Shown here one piece after another: positions 1 to 8,695 of a stretch of DNA of 64,000 nucleotides. The translations under genes were made by a program, and so were the position numbers. The stretch is taken from positions 434,001-498,000 of the forward strand of contig NZ_FYDX01000003.1 in NCBI RefSeq assembly GCF_900187455.1, read 5' to 3'. A model generated the notes under the pieces. The model did no database searches. It was not told the DNA's origin and worked only from the letters and a program-made list of their open reading frames with translations. How positions within the stretch are numbered: the stretch's first letter is position 1; the number at the start of each line of letters is the position of its first letter. The DNA is from Pseudomonas sp. Irchel 3E13 (GTDB lineage Bacteria; Pseudomonadota; Gammaproteobacteria; Pseudomonadales; Pseudomonadaceae).

Positions 1-366
1 GGCGGTCTTGCGGCCCACGCCCGGCAACGCTTCCAGCGCTTCGCGGGTTTGCGGGACTTCACCGCCGTGTTGCTCCACCAGAATCCGGCAAGTCTCGATG
101 ACATTCTTCGCCTTGCTGTTGTACAGACCGATGGTCTTGATGTACTCGGACAGGCCTTCCACACCGAGCGCATGAATCGCGGCGGGCGTGTTGGCGACCG
201 GGTACAGCTTGGCGGTGGCCTTGTTGACGCCCACGTCGGTGGACTGGGCAGAGAGGATCACGGCGATCAGCAGCTCGAAGGGCGAGCTGTAGGCCAGCTC
301 GGTTTTCGGCTCGGGGTTGTCTTCGTGTAGCCGGCGAAAAATCTCCAGGCGTTTGGCGGCATTCAT
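1..366 (-). CDS. nth: Endonuclease III (partial, 3' end outside window)
   Basis: DNA glycosylase/AP lyase that removes oxidised pyrimidines in base excision repair. The visible 122 residues are the N-terminal part. They end in the helix-hairpin-helix motif LPGVGRKTA, and the catalytic lysine falls at residue 120, the same number as in the E. coli enzyme. The C-terminal 4Fe-4S cluster cysteines lie beyond the window. The ATG at 366 begins three bases after the rsxE stop codon, so nth is the last gene of the rsxADGE–nth operon, an arrangement also seen in other gammaproteobacteria. Identification is firm; only the C-terminus is unseen. Confidence 0.96.
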   Translation of the reverse strand, partial: MNAAKRLEIFRRLHEDNPEPKTELAYSSPFELLIAVILSAQSTDVGVNKATAKLYPVANTPAAIHALGVEGLSEYIKTIGLYNSKAKNVIETCRILVEQHGGEVPQTREALEALPGVGRKTA

Positions 367-369
367 GGA

Positions 370-924
370 TCAGCTATTTCCTTCACGGTCTGGTGTGGCC
401 TGTTTCGGACAGGCTCGTTTGATCAGGGCCAGCAGCACGCCGAGCAGCAGTAGGGCGCCGGGTGCGAGGCTGGCCAGGCGCAGGCCGGTAATGTCCGGCC
501 CGCTGATGGATGTCAGATTGAGGGCGCCGCTGGCCAGCAATTCGCGAATCGTGCCCAGCAGCAGGTACAGCACGCAGAACCCTCCCAGCAATATGAACGC
601 CCGGCGCCCGGCCTTGCCGACGCTTTGTTCGAAGAGCAGGCACTGCAGGGCGATCAGCTCTGGGTAGACGCCGAGCGCGTTGCGCAATTCCAGGTCCCAG
701 GCGTGCAGGGCCAGGGTCTGGCACGTGACCAGGGTCGCGGCGACCAGAATGCTGGTGATCTCGCCCGCGACGCCATCGAGCCAGCGCCGCAGGGGTGTCA
801 TGCAGGTGAGATGAACCAGCACCGTCGACAGGGTAAGCCCGGCCATGGCGCTGGCCTGGAGCAGTGTCTGGCTCGCGCCGAGCAGTGGCGCCAGGCTGAG
901 GGCCGCCAGCCAGGACCTATTCAT
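370..924 (-). CDS. rsxE: Rnf/Nqr-type electron transport subunit E
   Basis: Integral membrane subunit of the RsxABCDGE (Rnf-type) complex, which in E. coli keeps SoxR reduced and in other bacteria couples electron flow to ion movement. The 184-residue protein is almost entirely hydrophobic segments with short loops, and belongs to the RnfA/E–NqrD/E family. It is shorter than the roughly 230-residue E. coli RsxE, with a reduced C-terminus. Its ATG lies inside the last codons of rsxG (8-base overlap), and nth follows three bases after its stop. Family and position support the E assignment over A, since an RsxA-like protein is encoded first in the operon. Confidence 0.82.
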   Translation of the reverse strand: MNRSWLAALSLAPLLGASQTLLQASAMAGLTLSTVLVHLTCMTPLRRWLDGVAGEITSILVAATLVTCQTLALHAWDLELRNALGVYPELIALQCLLFEQSVGKAGRRAFILLGGFCVLYLLLGTIRELLASGALNLTSISGPDITGLRLASLAPGALLLLGVLLALIKRACPKQATPDREGNS

Positions 925-1528
925 GGGCGGGGCCCTCCGTCAGCCAGCCTTGGACGTGTTCGTCGAAGTAGCGCAGGGCGTCCTGGATGGCGTGGATCAC
1001 CGCCCGGGAGGTCACGCTGGCGCCGGCCAGTTGATCGAACTGGCCGTTGTCGCGCCTCAGGGCCCAGGCTGCCTCTGGCGTGTTGGCCTGGCTGTGGCCG
1101 GCGAAACCCTGCAGCCAGCGGTTGCCAGGTTCAGTCAGGCGAGCGCCGAGCCCTGGGGTTTCCTGATGCTGTAGAACATGGCTGGAGATCACCCGGCCAT
1201 CAGGAGCGATGGCGATCAACAGTTGAATGGGGCCGGCATAGCCTTGCACACGGCTATGCAGCACCACCGCGGTGGGCTTGCCGGCCAGGGTGGCGAGATA
1301 GCCGCCAAGCAGGCTGCTGTGGGCCAGTTCCGGCTCGGGCAGGGCGAGCGGCTGTCGCAGCGGCTCGTTGTCGTAGCTGCCTGCGGGCAACACGCTGAGC
1401 CAGGTGCGTGCCTTGAGCTGTTCTTCAGCTGCGCTGATCCCTGGGGCCAAAAGCTGTTGCCAGGTGACACTGGCACCCACGCCCAGCAGCGCCAGGACGG
1501 CGATCAGCACGACGCTGCGAGCGTTCAT
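917..1528 (-). CDS. rsxG: Rnf/Nqr-type electron transport subunit G (FMN-binding)
   Basis: 203-residue subunit with one N-terminal membrane helix (about residues 5–22) and a periplasmic FMN-binding domain. Members of this family carry FMN covalently attached through a phosphoester to the threonine of an SGAT-like motif, installed by ApbE. Here the motif reads LAGASVTSRAV, which puts a serine (Ser171) at the attachment position. Start chosen at the ATG overlapping the rsxD stop as ATGA; longer frames upstream run inside rsxD. It lies between rsxD and rsxE in one transcription unit. Confidence 0.88.
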   Translation of the reverse strand: MNARSVVLIAVLALLGVGASVTWQQLLAPGISAAEEQLKARTWLSVLPAGSYDNEPLRQPLALPEPELAHSSLLGGYLATLAGKPTAVVLHSRVQGYAGPIQLLIAIAPDGRVISSHVLQHQETPGLGARLTEPGNRWLQGFAGHSQANTPEAAWALRRDNGQFDQLAGASVTSRAVIHAIQDALRYFDEHVQGWLTEGPAHE

Positions 1529-2508
1529 GTCGCCTCCGCTTGCCGACGCTCCGCCCAGCGGTCCAGCGCCGGCACACAGAGGTTCATCAGCAATACGGCA
1601 AAGGCGGTGCCGTCCGGGTAATTGCCCCAGGTGCGAATCAGGTAGGCCAGCACACCCACCGCGGCACCGAACAACAGCCGGCCCCACGGGGTTTTCGGGC
1701 CGCTGACCGGTTCGGTAACGATGAAGAATGCGCCCAGCATGGTCGAGCCGGCCAGCAGGTGCAGCAGCGGCGAACCGTTGGAATCTGACCCCGAACCGTT
1801 CCAGCAGAGCAGGCTGATCACGAACAGTGCGCCCAGCATGGCGACCGGTGCCTGCCAGGCGATCACCTTGCGTTGCAGCAGGAACAGGCCGCCGAGCAGG
1901 AAGCCCAGGCTGGCCCATTCGCTACCGCGGCCGGCGAAGTGGCCAAAGCCCGGATGGCTGGCGAACAGCTCATCGATGGTCAGGCTCTTGTTCTGGCGTA
2001 AACCGTCCAGCACCGTGGCCTGCGCCCAGGCGTCGGGACGTTCGCCGAGGCCGAACAGCGCATTCAGGCTGTGGCCCAGGTCCAGCGGCTGGGGCGCCGG
2101 CCAATGGGTCATTTGCACCGGGAACGAGAGCAGCACGACAACGTAGCCGAGCATGGCCGGATTGAACGGGTTGCGACCAACGCCGCCGTAAAGCTGCTTG
2201 CCGAGGGCGATGGCGCTGGCGGCGGCAATCACTGGTAGCCACCAGGGGCTGTGAGCGGGCAGGGCGGCAGCCAGCAGGGTCGCGCTGACCAGCGCGCTGC
2301 CATCGTTCAGCGCAGGGAGCACCGGACGCTGACGCAGGCGCAGCAACAGCGCTTCCGTGAGCAGGGCGGCGCTGCCAGCCAGCAGCAGATTGAACAACAC
2401 CCCCCAGCCGTAGACCCAGAACAGCGCCAACACACCCGGCGCACAGGCCAGCAGCACCTGTTGCATGGCGCTACGCAGGCGCAGGTCGGTATCAGCAACA
2501 GCGCTCAT
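1525..2508 (-). CDS. rsxD: Rnf/Nqr-type electron transport subunit D
   Basis: 327-residue polytopic membrane protein of the RnfD/NqrB family, which carries covalent FMN. Conserved features visible include GGVGRNPFNPAMLGY around residue 108–122, a candidate flavinylation segment DAWAQAT near residue 165, and a C-terminal GNYPDGTAFAVLLMN motif typical of the family. It overlaps rsxA at its start and rsxG at its end, both by ATGA, so translation is probably coupled. In canonical operons rsxB and rsxC lie between A and D; here nothing separates them. Confidence 0.92.
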   Translation of the reverse strand: MSAVADTDLRLRSAMQQVLLACAPGVLALFWVYGWGVLFNLLLAGSAALLTEALLLRLRQRPVLPALNDGSALVSATLLAAALPAHSPWWLPVIAAASAIALGKQLYGGVGRNPFNPAMLGYVVVLLSFPVQMTHWPAPQPLDLGHSLNALFGLGERPDAWAQATVLDGLRQNKSLTIDELFASHPGFGHFAGRGSEWASLGFLLGGLFLLQRKVIAWQAPVAMLGALFVISLLCWNGSGSDSNGSPLLHLLAGSTMLGAFFIVTEPVSGPKTPWGRLLFGAAVGVLAYLIRTWGNYPDGTAFAVLLMNLCVPALDRWAERRQAEAT

Positions 2509-3086
2509 GATGTGAACAATCCGCTGAACCCGAGAAAAGCCATGGCCATGATCCCGGCGCTCATCAACTCGATGGGCAGACCACGAAAGGCCAGTGGAAT
2601 ATCGTCATGCTGGCTGCGTTGGCGCAGGTCATCGAACAGCGCCAGCACCAGCCAGAAGCCTAGCCCGCTGCCCAGGCCCACCGCCAGGCTGAACAGCACG
2701 CCGCGCTGTTCTTCGGCCAGTTGCAGGCACAGGCCAAGCAGCGCGGCATTGCCCATCAGCATCGGCTTGAGCCCGTCGAACGCCGCATTGTTCCGCCAGC
2801 GGTGCAAACCATGAAGAATCGGCCCGGCGCTCAGCACACAGAGCGGCAGAAAGACGAACAGGCGCAGGTAGCCGAGTTGCAGCGGCAGCAGGAGGTAATG
2901 GTGGAGCAGTTGCCCGAGGGTGCTGATCAGTGTCATCGCCACCAGCGTTGCCAGCCCCAGGGCATGGACGCGTGGGCGGCTCGTCCGGTCGTCCGGACGC
3001 AGCAAGGGATCCAGCGCCAGCGTCTGTTGCAGGACGATGTTGTTGATCAGCGCTGCGCCGATCAGGGCGAGGATCAGTTCGGTCAT
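2505..3086 (-). CDS. rsxA: Rnf/Nqr-type electron transport subunit A
   Basis: 193-residue, six-helix-like hydrophobic protein of the RnfA/NqrE family. The N-terminus MTELILALIGAALINNIVL matches the conserved start of RsxA, where the NN-I-V-L segment is a hallmark. An upstream in-frame start would add 14 non-conserved residues and was rejected. The stop overlaps the rsxD start (ATGA). It is the first gene of the reduced operon A-D-G-E-nth and follows metG after a GC-rich hairpin. Confidence 0.88.
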   Translation of the reverse strand: MTELILALIGAALINNIVLQQTLALDPLLRPDDRTSRPRVHALGLATLVAMTLISTLGQLLHHYLLLPLQLGYLRLFVFLPLCVLSAGPILHGLHRWRNNAAFDGLKPMLMGNAALLGLCLQLAEEQRGVLFSLAVGLGSGLGFWLVLALFDDLRQRSQHDDIPLAFRGLPIELMSAGIMAMAFLGFSGLFTS

Positions 3087-3143
3087 GGCGGTGCCAGCGG
3101 CAGGGTGCAGGACGCCATTATCCGGCAATGACGGTTCAATGAG

Positions 3144-3172
3144 AACGCCCCGGCGGGTGAGGCCGGGGCGTT
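3144..3172. terminator. Hairpin between metG and rsxA
   Basis: Perfect 11-base inverted repeat, AACGCCCCGGC (3144–3154) and GCCGGGGCGTT (3162–3172), with a 7-base loop, placed directly after the metG stop codon. It probably ends or attenuates metG transcription. No long U-run follows on the minus-strand transcript, so termination strength is uncertain. Confidence 0.6.
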
Positions 3173-3176
3173 GGTT

Positions 3177-5219
3177 TTACTTGATGCGCTGACCCGGCTT
3201 GGCGCCGCTGTCAGGGCTGAGCAGGTAGATCTCTTCGCCGCCAGGGCCGGCGGCCATGACCATGCCCTCGGAGACGCCGAAGCGCATTTTCCGTGGTTTC
3301 AGGTTGGCGATCATCATGGTCAGGCGACCTTCGAGCTTGGCCGGGTCCGGGTACGCCGACTTGATGCCGGAGAACACGTTGCGTTGCTCGTCACCGATAT
3401 CCAGGGTCAGGCGCAGCAGCTTGTCGGCACCCTCGACGGCTTCGGCCTTGAGGATCAGGGCGACGCGCAGGTCGACCGCAGCAAAGGCATCGAACTCGAT
3501 CTCGGGAGACAGCGGGTCCTTGGCCAGCTCGCCGTTGCCGGCAGGCGCCGACGAAGCCTGGCTGGCGGCCAGGTCTTCCTTGGAGGCTTCGACCATGGCT
3601 TCGACCTTGACCGGGTCGATCCGGGTCATCAGTGCCTTGAACGGGTTCAGCGTGTGGTTTTCCAGGCGGGTCAGGTGGTCGTTCCAGGTCAGCGGCGCGA
3701 CGTTCAGGAAGGCTTCGGCCTCGGCGGTCAGCACCGGCAATACCGGCTTGAGGAAGATCACCAGTTGGCGGAACAGGTTGATGCCCTGGGCGCAGACCGC
3801 CTGAACTTCATCCTGCTTGCCTTCCTGCTTGGCCAGGGCCCATGGCGCCTTGTCGGCGATCCAGGCGTTGGCACGGTCGGCCAGGCCCATGATTTCGCGC
3901 ATGGCGCGGGAGAAATCGCGTGCCTCATAGGCTTCGGCGATGCTCGGCGCGGCGGCGAGGAAGGCTTCGGTCAGTTCCGGGGCGGCATCGCCCGCGACCA
4001 TCACGCCGTCGTTGCCCTTGTGGATGAAGCCTGCGCAGCGGCTGGCGATGTTGACCACCTTGCCGACCAGGTCGGAGTTGACCTTCTGCACGAAGTCTTC
4101 GAGGTTCAGGTCCAGGTCATCGACGCCACGGCCAAGCTTGGACGCGTAGTAGTAGCGCAGGTATTCCGGCGACAGGTGATCCAGGTAGGTGCGGGCCTTG
4201 ATGAAGGTGCCGCGGGATTTGGACATCTTCTGGCCGTTGACGGTCAGGTAGCCGTGCACGTTGATCGCGGTCGGCTTGCGGTAGCCGGCGCCCTGCAGCA
4301 TGGCGGGCCAGAACAGGGCGTGGAAGTTGACGATGTCCTTGCCGATGAAGTGGTACAGCTCGGCCTTGGAATCCTTGTTCCAGAAGGCGTCGAAGTCCAG
4401 TTCGGGACGGCGGGCGCAGAGGTTCTTGAAGCTGGCCATGTAGCCGATCGGCGCGTCCAGCCAGACGTAGAAGTATTTGCCCGGCTCGTCCGGGATCTCG
4501 AAGCCGAAGTACGGCGCGTCACGGGAGATATCCCACTCCTGCAGGCCGGAATCCAGCCACTCGGCGAGCTTGTTGGCCACGGCGTCCTGCAGGGTGCCGC
4601 TGCGGGTCCACTCCTGGAGCATGGCCTGGAAGTCCGGCAGCTTGAAGAAGAAGTGCTGGGAGTCCTTGAGCACCGGAGTGGCGCCGGAGATGGCCGACTT
4701 GGGGTTCTTCAGCTCGGTGGGCGCGTAGGTGGCGCCGCACTTCTCGCAGTTGTCGCCGTACTGGTCTTCCGCCGCGCATTTCGGGCAGGTGCCCTTGATG
4801 AAGCGGTCGGCCAGGAACATTTTCTTGTCCGGGTCGAAGTACTGGGTCACCGAACGGGTGGCGATATGGCCAGCGTCGCGCAGTGCCAGGTAGATGTGGC
4901 TGGACAGCTCACGGTTCTCTTCGGCGTGGGTCGAGTGGAAGTTGTCGAAGTCGACGAGGAAGTCTGCGAAGTCGCCGGCATGTTCCTTCTGGACGCCGTC
5001 GATCAGCTGCTCCGGGGTAATGCCTTCCTTTTCCGCACGCAGCATGATCGCCGAGCCGTGAGCATCGTCGGCGCACACATAGATGCACTGGTTGCCACGG
5101 TGTTTCTGGAAGCGCACCCACATGTCGGTCTGGACGTACTCAAGCATGTGGCCAAGGTGGATGGAACCGTTGGCATAGGGCAGGGCACTGGTGACAAGGA
5201 TCTGGCGTGGCTCGGACAT
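3177..5219 (-). CDS. metG: Methionyl-tRNA synthetase
   Basis: Charges tRNA-Met with methionine in the cytoplasm. The 680-residue protein is full length. It has the class I signature HLGH (residues 21–24), a zinc knuckle with two CxxC pairs ([11 protein letters not shown] and CEKCG, about residues 143–161), and the KMSKS loop near residue 332. A C-terminal dimerising tRNA-binding (Trbp111-like) domain covers roughly the last 110 residues and starts around [14 protein letters not shown]. It is transcribed divergently from mrp, as in many gammaproteobacteria. Confidence 0.98.
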   Translation of the reverse strand: MSEPRQILVTSALPYANGSIHLGHMLEYVQTDMWVRFQKHRGNQCIYVCADDAHGSAIMLRAEKEGITPEQLIDGVQKEHAGDFADFLVDFDNFHSTHAEENRELSSHIYLALRDAGHIATRSVTQYFDPDKKMFLADRFIKGTCPKCAAEDQYGDNCEKCGATYAPTELKNPKSAISGATPVLKDSQHFFFKLPDFQAMLQEWTRSGTLQDAVANKLAEWLDSGLQEWDISRDAPYFGFEIPDEPGKYFYVWLDAPIGYMASFKNLCARRPELDFDAFWNKDSKAELYHFIGKDIVNFHALFWPAMLQGAGYRKPTAINVHGYLTVNGQKMSKSRGTFIKARTYLDHLSPEYLRYYYASKLGRGVDDLDLNLEDFVQKVNSDLVGKVVNIASRCAGFIHKGNDGVMVAGDAAPELTEAFLAAAPSIAEAYEARDFSRAMREIMGLADRANAWIADKAPWALAKQEGKQDEVQAVCAQGINLFRQLVIFLKPVLPVLTAEAEAFLNVAPLTWNDHLTRLENHTLNPFKALMTRIDPVKVEAMVEASKEDLAASQASSAPAGNGELAKDPLSPEIEFDAFAAVDLRVALILKAEAVEGADKLLRLTLDIGDEQRNVFSGIKSAYPDPAKLEGRLTMMIANLKPRKMRFGVSEGMVMAAGPGGEEIYLLSPDSGAKPGQRIK

Positions 5220-5374
5220 GGGGGCTCGGCTACTTTATTCGGCTAAACAGGAGGAAAACGTGATCGGCCACTATAAAGCGCCGGGAAATATATTTCACCC
5301 TGTGGACGTCCCGGCGGTGGCTCGCGGGTTAGCATAGCGGCCTGTTTTACTCAGTCTTTTTATCGGGAGTCTCC

Positions 5375-6469
5375 ATGAGCGCCGTCACTCGCGCAGCGGT
5401 TGAAGCCGTCCTTCGTCAATACACCGACCCATACCTGAACCAGGATCCCGTCAGCGCCGGCAGCGTCCGCGCCATCGAGATCGAGGACGGCCGCGTCAGC
5501 GTGCAGATGCAACTGGGCTATGCCGCGGGCCTGTTCAAGAATGGCTGGGCCCAGGTGCTGCAGACCGCGATCGAAGGGCTGGACGGGGTGAGCGCGGCGA
5601 AGGTGAGCATCGATTGCGTGATCGAGCCGCACAAGGCCCAGGCGCAGATTCCGGGCCTGGCCAACGTCAAGAACATCATCGCCGTGGCCTCGGGCAAGGG
5701 CGGTGTCGGCAAGTCCACCACCGCCGCCAACCTGGCGCTGGCGCTGGCCCGTGAAGGCGCCCGGGTGGGGATTCTCGACGCGGACATCTATGGCCCGAGC
5801 CAGGGCGTGATGTTCGGCATCCCCGAAGGTACGCGCCCGCAGGTCAAGGACCAGAAGTGGTTCGTGCCGTTGCAGGCTCATGGGGTCGAGGTCATGTCGA
5901 TGGCCTTCCTGACCGACGACAACACGCCGATGGTGTGGCGCGGCCCGATGGTGTCCGGCGCGCTGCTGCAACTGGTGACCCAGACCGCCTGGGACAACCT
6001 CGACTACCTGGTGATCGACATGCCGCCGGGCACTGGCGACATCCAGTTGACCCTGGCGCAGAAGGTGCCGGTCGCAGGCTCCGTGATCGTCACCACGCCG
6101 CAGGACCTGGCCTTGCTCGATGCGAAGAAGGGCGTGGAAATGTTCCGCAAGGTCAACATTCCGGTGCTGGGTGTGGTGGAAAACATGGCCGTGCACATCT
6201 GCTCGAACTGCGGTCATGCCGAGCACCTGTTCGGCGAAGGCGGCGGCGAGAAGCTGGCGTCGCAGTACGGTGTCGAACTGCTGGCTTCGCTGCCGCTGTC
6301 GATGCTGATCCGCGAGCAGGCCGATAACGGCAAGCCGACCGCGATCGCCGAGCCGGAAAGCCAGATCGCCATGGTCTATCAGGAACTGGCCCGCTCGGTG
6401 GGTGCGCGCCTGGTGTTGCAGGAAGCGGCCGCCCCGGCGATGCCGAATATCACTGTCAGCGACGACTGA
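5375..6469 (+). CDS. apbC: Mrp/ApbC iron-sulfur cluster carrier ATPase
   Basis: Cytosolic P-loop ATPase of the Mrp/NBP35 family that binds and delivers Fe-S clusters to apoproteins. The 364-residue protein has an N-terminal MIP18/DUF59-like domain (about residues 1–85). The deviant Walker A motif GKGGVGKS follows near residue 108, then the DADIYGPSQ segment, and a CxxC pair (CSNCG, about residue 276) that ligates the cluster. The start ATG at 5375 has a GGGAG ribosome-binding site nearby. It is divergent from metG, a conserved pairing. All key residues are intact. Confidence 0.97.
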   Translation: MSAVTRAAVEAVLRQYTDPYLNQDPVSAGSVRAIEIEDGRVSVQMQLGYAAGLFKNGWAQVLQTAIEGLDGVSAAKVSIDCVIEPHKAQAQIPGLANVKNIIAVASGKGGVGKSTTAANLALALAREGARVGILDADIYGPSQGVMFGIPEGTRPQVKDQKWFVPLQAHGVEVMSMAFLTDDNTPMVWRGPMVSGALLQLVTQTAWDNLDYLVIDMPPGTGDIQLTLAQKVPVAGSVIVTTPQDLALLDAKKGVEMFRKVNIPVLGVVENMAVHICSNCGHAEHLFGEGGGEKLASQYGVELLASLPLSMLIREQADNGKPTAIAEPESQIAMVYQELARSVGARLVLQEAAAPAMPNITVSDD

Positions 6470-6527
6470 GTGCTGGCCCGGCCCGCTGCGCTGTTGCGCG
6501 GCGGGCCTGCAAGAACCGATCGCCCAT

Positions 6528-6558
6528 AAAAAAACCCCGCTCGAGAGCGGGGTTTTTT
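6528..6558. terminator. Bidirectional rho-independent terminator
   Basis: GC stem CCCCGCTC/GAGCGGGG flanked by an A-run on the left and a T-run on the right (aaaaaaaCCCC…GGGGtttttt). It lies between the convergent apbC and cold-shock genes and can serve both. Confidence 0.9.
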
Positions 6559-6576
6559 CAAGCGATGAAGCAGAAG

Positions 6577-6786
6577 TTAGATAACTTCAACTTCTTCAGC
6601 TTGCATGCCTTTCTGACCGCGGGTAGCGATGAAAGAGACCGCTTGGCCTTCTTTCAGGCTCTTGAAGCCGTCAGCCTTGATGGCTTTGAAGTGTACGAAC
6701 AGGTCGTCACCGGATTGTGGGGTGATGAAGCCGAAGCCTTTTTCATCGTTGAACCACTTAACGGTACCGGTTTGGCGATTGGACAT
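6577..6786 (-). CDS. CspA-family cold-shock protein
   Basis: 69-residue single cold-shock domain, an RNA/ssDNA chaperone. The RNP1 motif KGFGFI is at residues 16–21 and RNP2 LFVHF at residues 29–33. It is close to the Pseudomonas CapB/CspA proteins. A GGAGAC ribosome-binding site precedes the ATG. The upstream 345-base gap leaves room for the long structured 5' leader typical of cold-shock mRNAs, but I could not confirm a cold box by eye. Which csp paralogue it is cannot be told from this window. Confidence 0.95.
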   Translation of the reverse strand: MSNRQTGTVKWFNDEKGFGFITPQSGDDLFVHFKAIKADGFKSLKEGQAVSFIATRGQKGMQAEEVEVI

Positions 6787-7131
6787 GGTCTGTCTCCTTG
6801 GACAAAAGTTTTCCGGCTCAGGAACGCCCTGGCCGAGACTGAGTGCAAAAAGACAGAAAATTCATGGATGGTTGATCGAGATCTTGCATCGAGTAGAGAT
6901 TCTCAGTGACAGCGTGCAGCACAGTGTCGGCACCTTACCGGTTTTTCTTCGAGGTGCCAATGGTCTTGCGCGGCTTTTGCGCAATTCATGACTGACGGCG
7001 TCATTTGCGGCCTGTAGCCATTCGCCACTAACGGATCGACGGCCGGATGCAGGCTAATTCTTTGAAGCGGGCGCTCGTCCCGGTAAGATGCCGCTCACCT
7101 TTTTCACCACGCTACTTCAGGACACCCCGCC
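6787..7131. other. Divergent intergenic region, csp/dcd promoters
   Basis: 345 bases without a credible gene, between the divergent cold-shock gene and dcd. It should contain both promoters and the leader of the cold-shock mRNA. I saw no clear riboswitch or small RNA. Confidence 0.5.
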
Positions 7132-7698
7132 ATGAGCATCAAATCGGACAAGTGGATTCGCCGCATGGCGCAGGAACACGGCATGATCGAGCCGTTCGTC
7201 GAGCGCCAGGTGCGCAATGACGGCAACGACAAGCTGATCTCGTTCGGTGTCTCCAGCTACGGCTACGACGTGCGCTGCGCCGATGAATTCAAGGTGTTCA
7301 CCAACATCAATTCGGCCACCGTCGATCCGAAGAACTTCGACGCCGGCAGCTTCGTCGACGTCAAGAGCGACGTCTGCATCATCCCGCCGAACTCCTTCGC
7401 CCTGGCCCGCACCGTCGAGTACTTCCGCATTCCGCGCAACGTGCTGACCATCTGCCTGGGCAAGAGCACCTACGCCCGCTGCGGCATCATCGTCAACGTC
7501 ACGCCGCTGGAACCGGAATGGGAAGGCCACGTGACCCTGGAATTCTCCAACACCACCACGCTGCCGGCGAAGATCTACGCCAACGAAGGCGTGGCGCAAA
7601 TGCTGTTCCTGGAGTCCGACGAGGAATGTGAAGTCTCCTACAAGGACCGTGGCGGCAAATACCAAGGCCAGCGCGGCGTCACCCTGCCGCGTACCTGA
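7132..7698 (+). CDS. dcd: dCTP deaminase
   Basis: Deaminates dCTP to dUTP, the first step of the main dTMP route in Gram-negative bacteria. The 188-residue protein is full length for the family. Conserved segments visible are SSYGYDVRC (about residues 43–51), the [10 protein letters not shown] motif (near residues 111–120, with the catalytic-site arginine) and the C-terminal [12 protein letters not shown] flexible lid. It follows a short leader. The cold-shock gene is divergent upstream and a small hypothetical gene lies downstream. Confidence 0.97.
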   Translation: MSIKSDKWIRRMAQEHGMIEPFVERQVRNDGNDKLISFGVSSYGYDVRCADEFKVFTNINSATVDPKNFDAGSFVDVKSDVCIIPPNSFALARTVEYFRIPRNVLTICLGKSTYARCGIIVNVTPLEPEWEGHVTLEFSNTTTLPAKIYANEGVAQMLFLESDEECEVSYKDRGGKYQGQRGVTLPRT

Positions 7699-7797
7699 AC
7701 CGACGAACTGGTGGGAATTCCGCCGCCTTGTGGCACTCCAAGAAGATGAACCGTCCCGGCGCGCATGACGTGCGCCGGACCTCGTCAGGAGCAGCCA

Positions 7798-8028
7798 ATG
7801 AAACTCGATCCCGCAATCAGCGCCAAGCTGGCCGTGCTGCAGCCCAACCACATCGGGCTGCCGGTATGGTCACTGCTGGCCCATCCGCATCCGGCGATGC
7901 ACGCTGGCGGTGTTCCCGGCCAGCCCGACCCGGACACCCCGCAACCGCCGCAACCCGGTGAAAACCCACCGATGGAACCCGGCGAACCCACCCTTCCCGA
8001 TGAACCGCCACCCGCCCCGGTAGCCTGA
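7798..8028 (+). CDS. Small proline-rich protein, unknown function
   Basis: 76-residue protein with no family I recognise. The N-terminal 45 residues could fold (MKLDPAISAKLAVLQ…), while the C-terminal third is Pro/Glu/Asp-rich (PQPPQPGENPP, PDEPPPAP) and probably extended. There is no signal peptide and no membrane segment. The ATG at 7798 is preceded by AGGAGC seven bases upstream, which favours this start over an earlier in-frame one at 7765. It ends 8 bases before the convergent pdeM stop codon. It is probably a real gene because of the strong ribosome-binding site and sensible codon use. Confidence 0.65.
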   Translation: MKLDPAISAKLAVLQPNHIGLPVWSLLAHPHPAMHAGGVPGQPDPDTPQPPQPGENPPMEPGEPTLPDEPPPAPVA

Positions 8029-8035
8029 CTCAGCT

Positions 8036-8695
8036 TCAGCGCGCCAGCGGCCAGACCCGGCCGGCGCCCGCCAGGAATATCCTGGCCGGTGCGGCCGGGG
8101 TCACCCGCCAACCGCCGGTAAATTCGCCGAACGCCGGCAGCAGGCTCACTTGCTCGTCGATCACGAAGCACGGCAGACGCAGCCTTTGCCGTGCCTTGCC
8201 ATGCAGTACGCAGACCGGATGCACATGCCCGCACAGCACCGGGTGTGTCGGGTGAGCCACAGGGTCGTGCTGCAAGGCGAAGGGCTCCAGCAACCAGGGT
8301 TCGTCCAGCATCTCGATGCCCAGGCCAGGCGGCGGATCGCCGGCATGCCGGTCGTGATTGCCGCGAATCAGGCGGATTTGCAACGCGGGGTGGCGTTCAC
8401 GCCAGGCCTGCAATAACGCCAGGGTTGCCGGCGCGCGGCCTTGGCGGGCATGGATGAAATCCCCCAGCACCACCAGTTGCTCGCTCGGATAGCGTTCCAG
8501 CAGAGCGTCCAGCCGCTGCAAGGTTGCGGCGGTGGTGCCACGCGGTACCGGCTGATGCTGGGCGCGGTAGCTGGCGGCCTTGCCGATATGCACGTCGGCC
8601 AGCAGCAGCGCCTTGCGTGCAGGCCAATACAGGGCGCGGTCGGCGAGCAGCCACAGACGCTCGCCGCACAGTTCGATTTCACAGTGCTCGTGCAT
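8036..8695 (-). CDS. pdeM: Ligase-associated DNA-repair phosphoesterase PdeM
   Basis: Calcineurin-like metallophosphoesterase of the ligase-associated DNA damage response set. The 219-residue protein shows the metal-binding motifs in order: DVH (Asp34/His36), GDFIH near residue 78, GNHD near residue 112 and GHVHP near residue 155. Its start overlaps the end of the lhr-like helicase gene by 17 bases, so the two are co-transcribed and probably translationally coupled. Predicted to be cytosolic and to process damaged DNA ends. The family assignment rests on motifs and on this characteristic neighbour. Confidence 0.9.
   Translation of the reverse strand: MHEHCEIELCGERLWLLADRALYWPARKALLLADVHIGKAASYRAQHQPVPRGTTAATLQRLDALLERYPSEQLVVLGDFIHARQGRAPATLALLQAWRERHPALQIRLIRGNHDRHAGDPPPGLGIEMLDEPWLLEPFALQHDPVAHPTHPVLCGHVHPVCVLHGKARQRLRLPCFVIDEQVSLLPAFGEFTGGWRVTPAAPARIFLAGAGRVWPLAR

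Noticed and set aside
3171..5246. Long plus-strand open frame of about 690 codons antisense to metG
   Set aside because: It is a high-GC shadow frame; metG on the other strand has all synthetase motifs, and the antisense product shows no family features.
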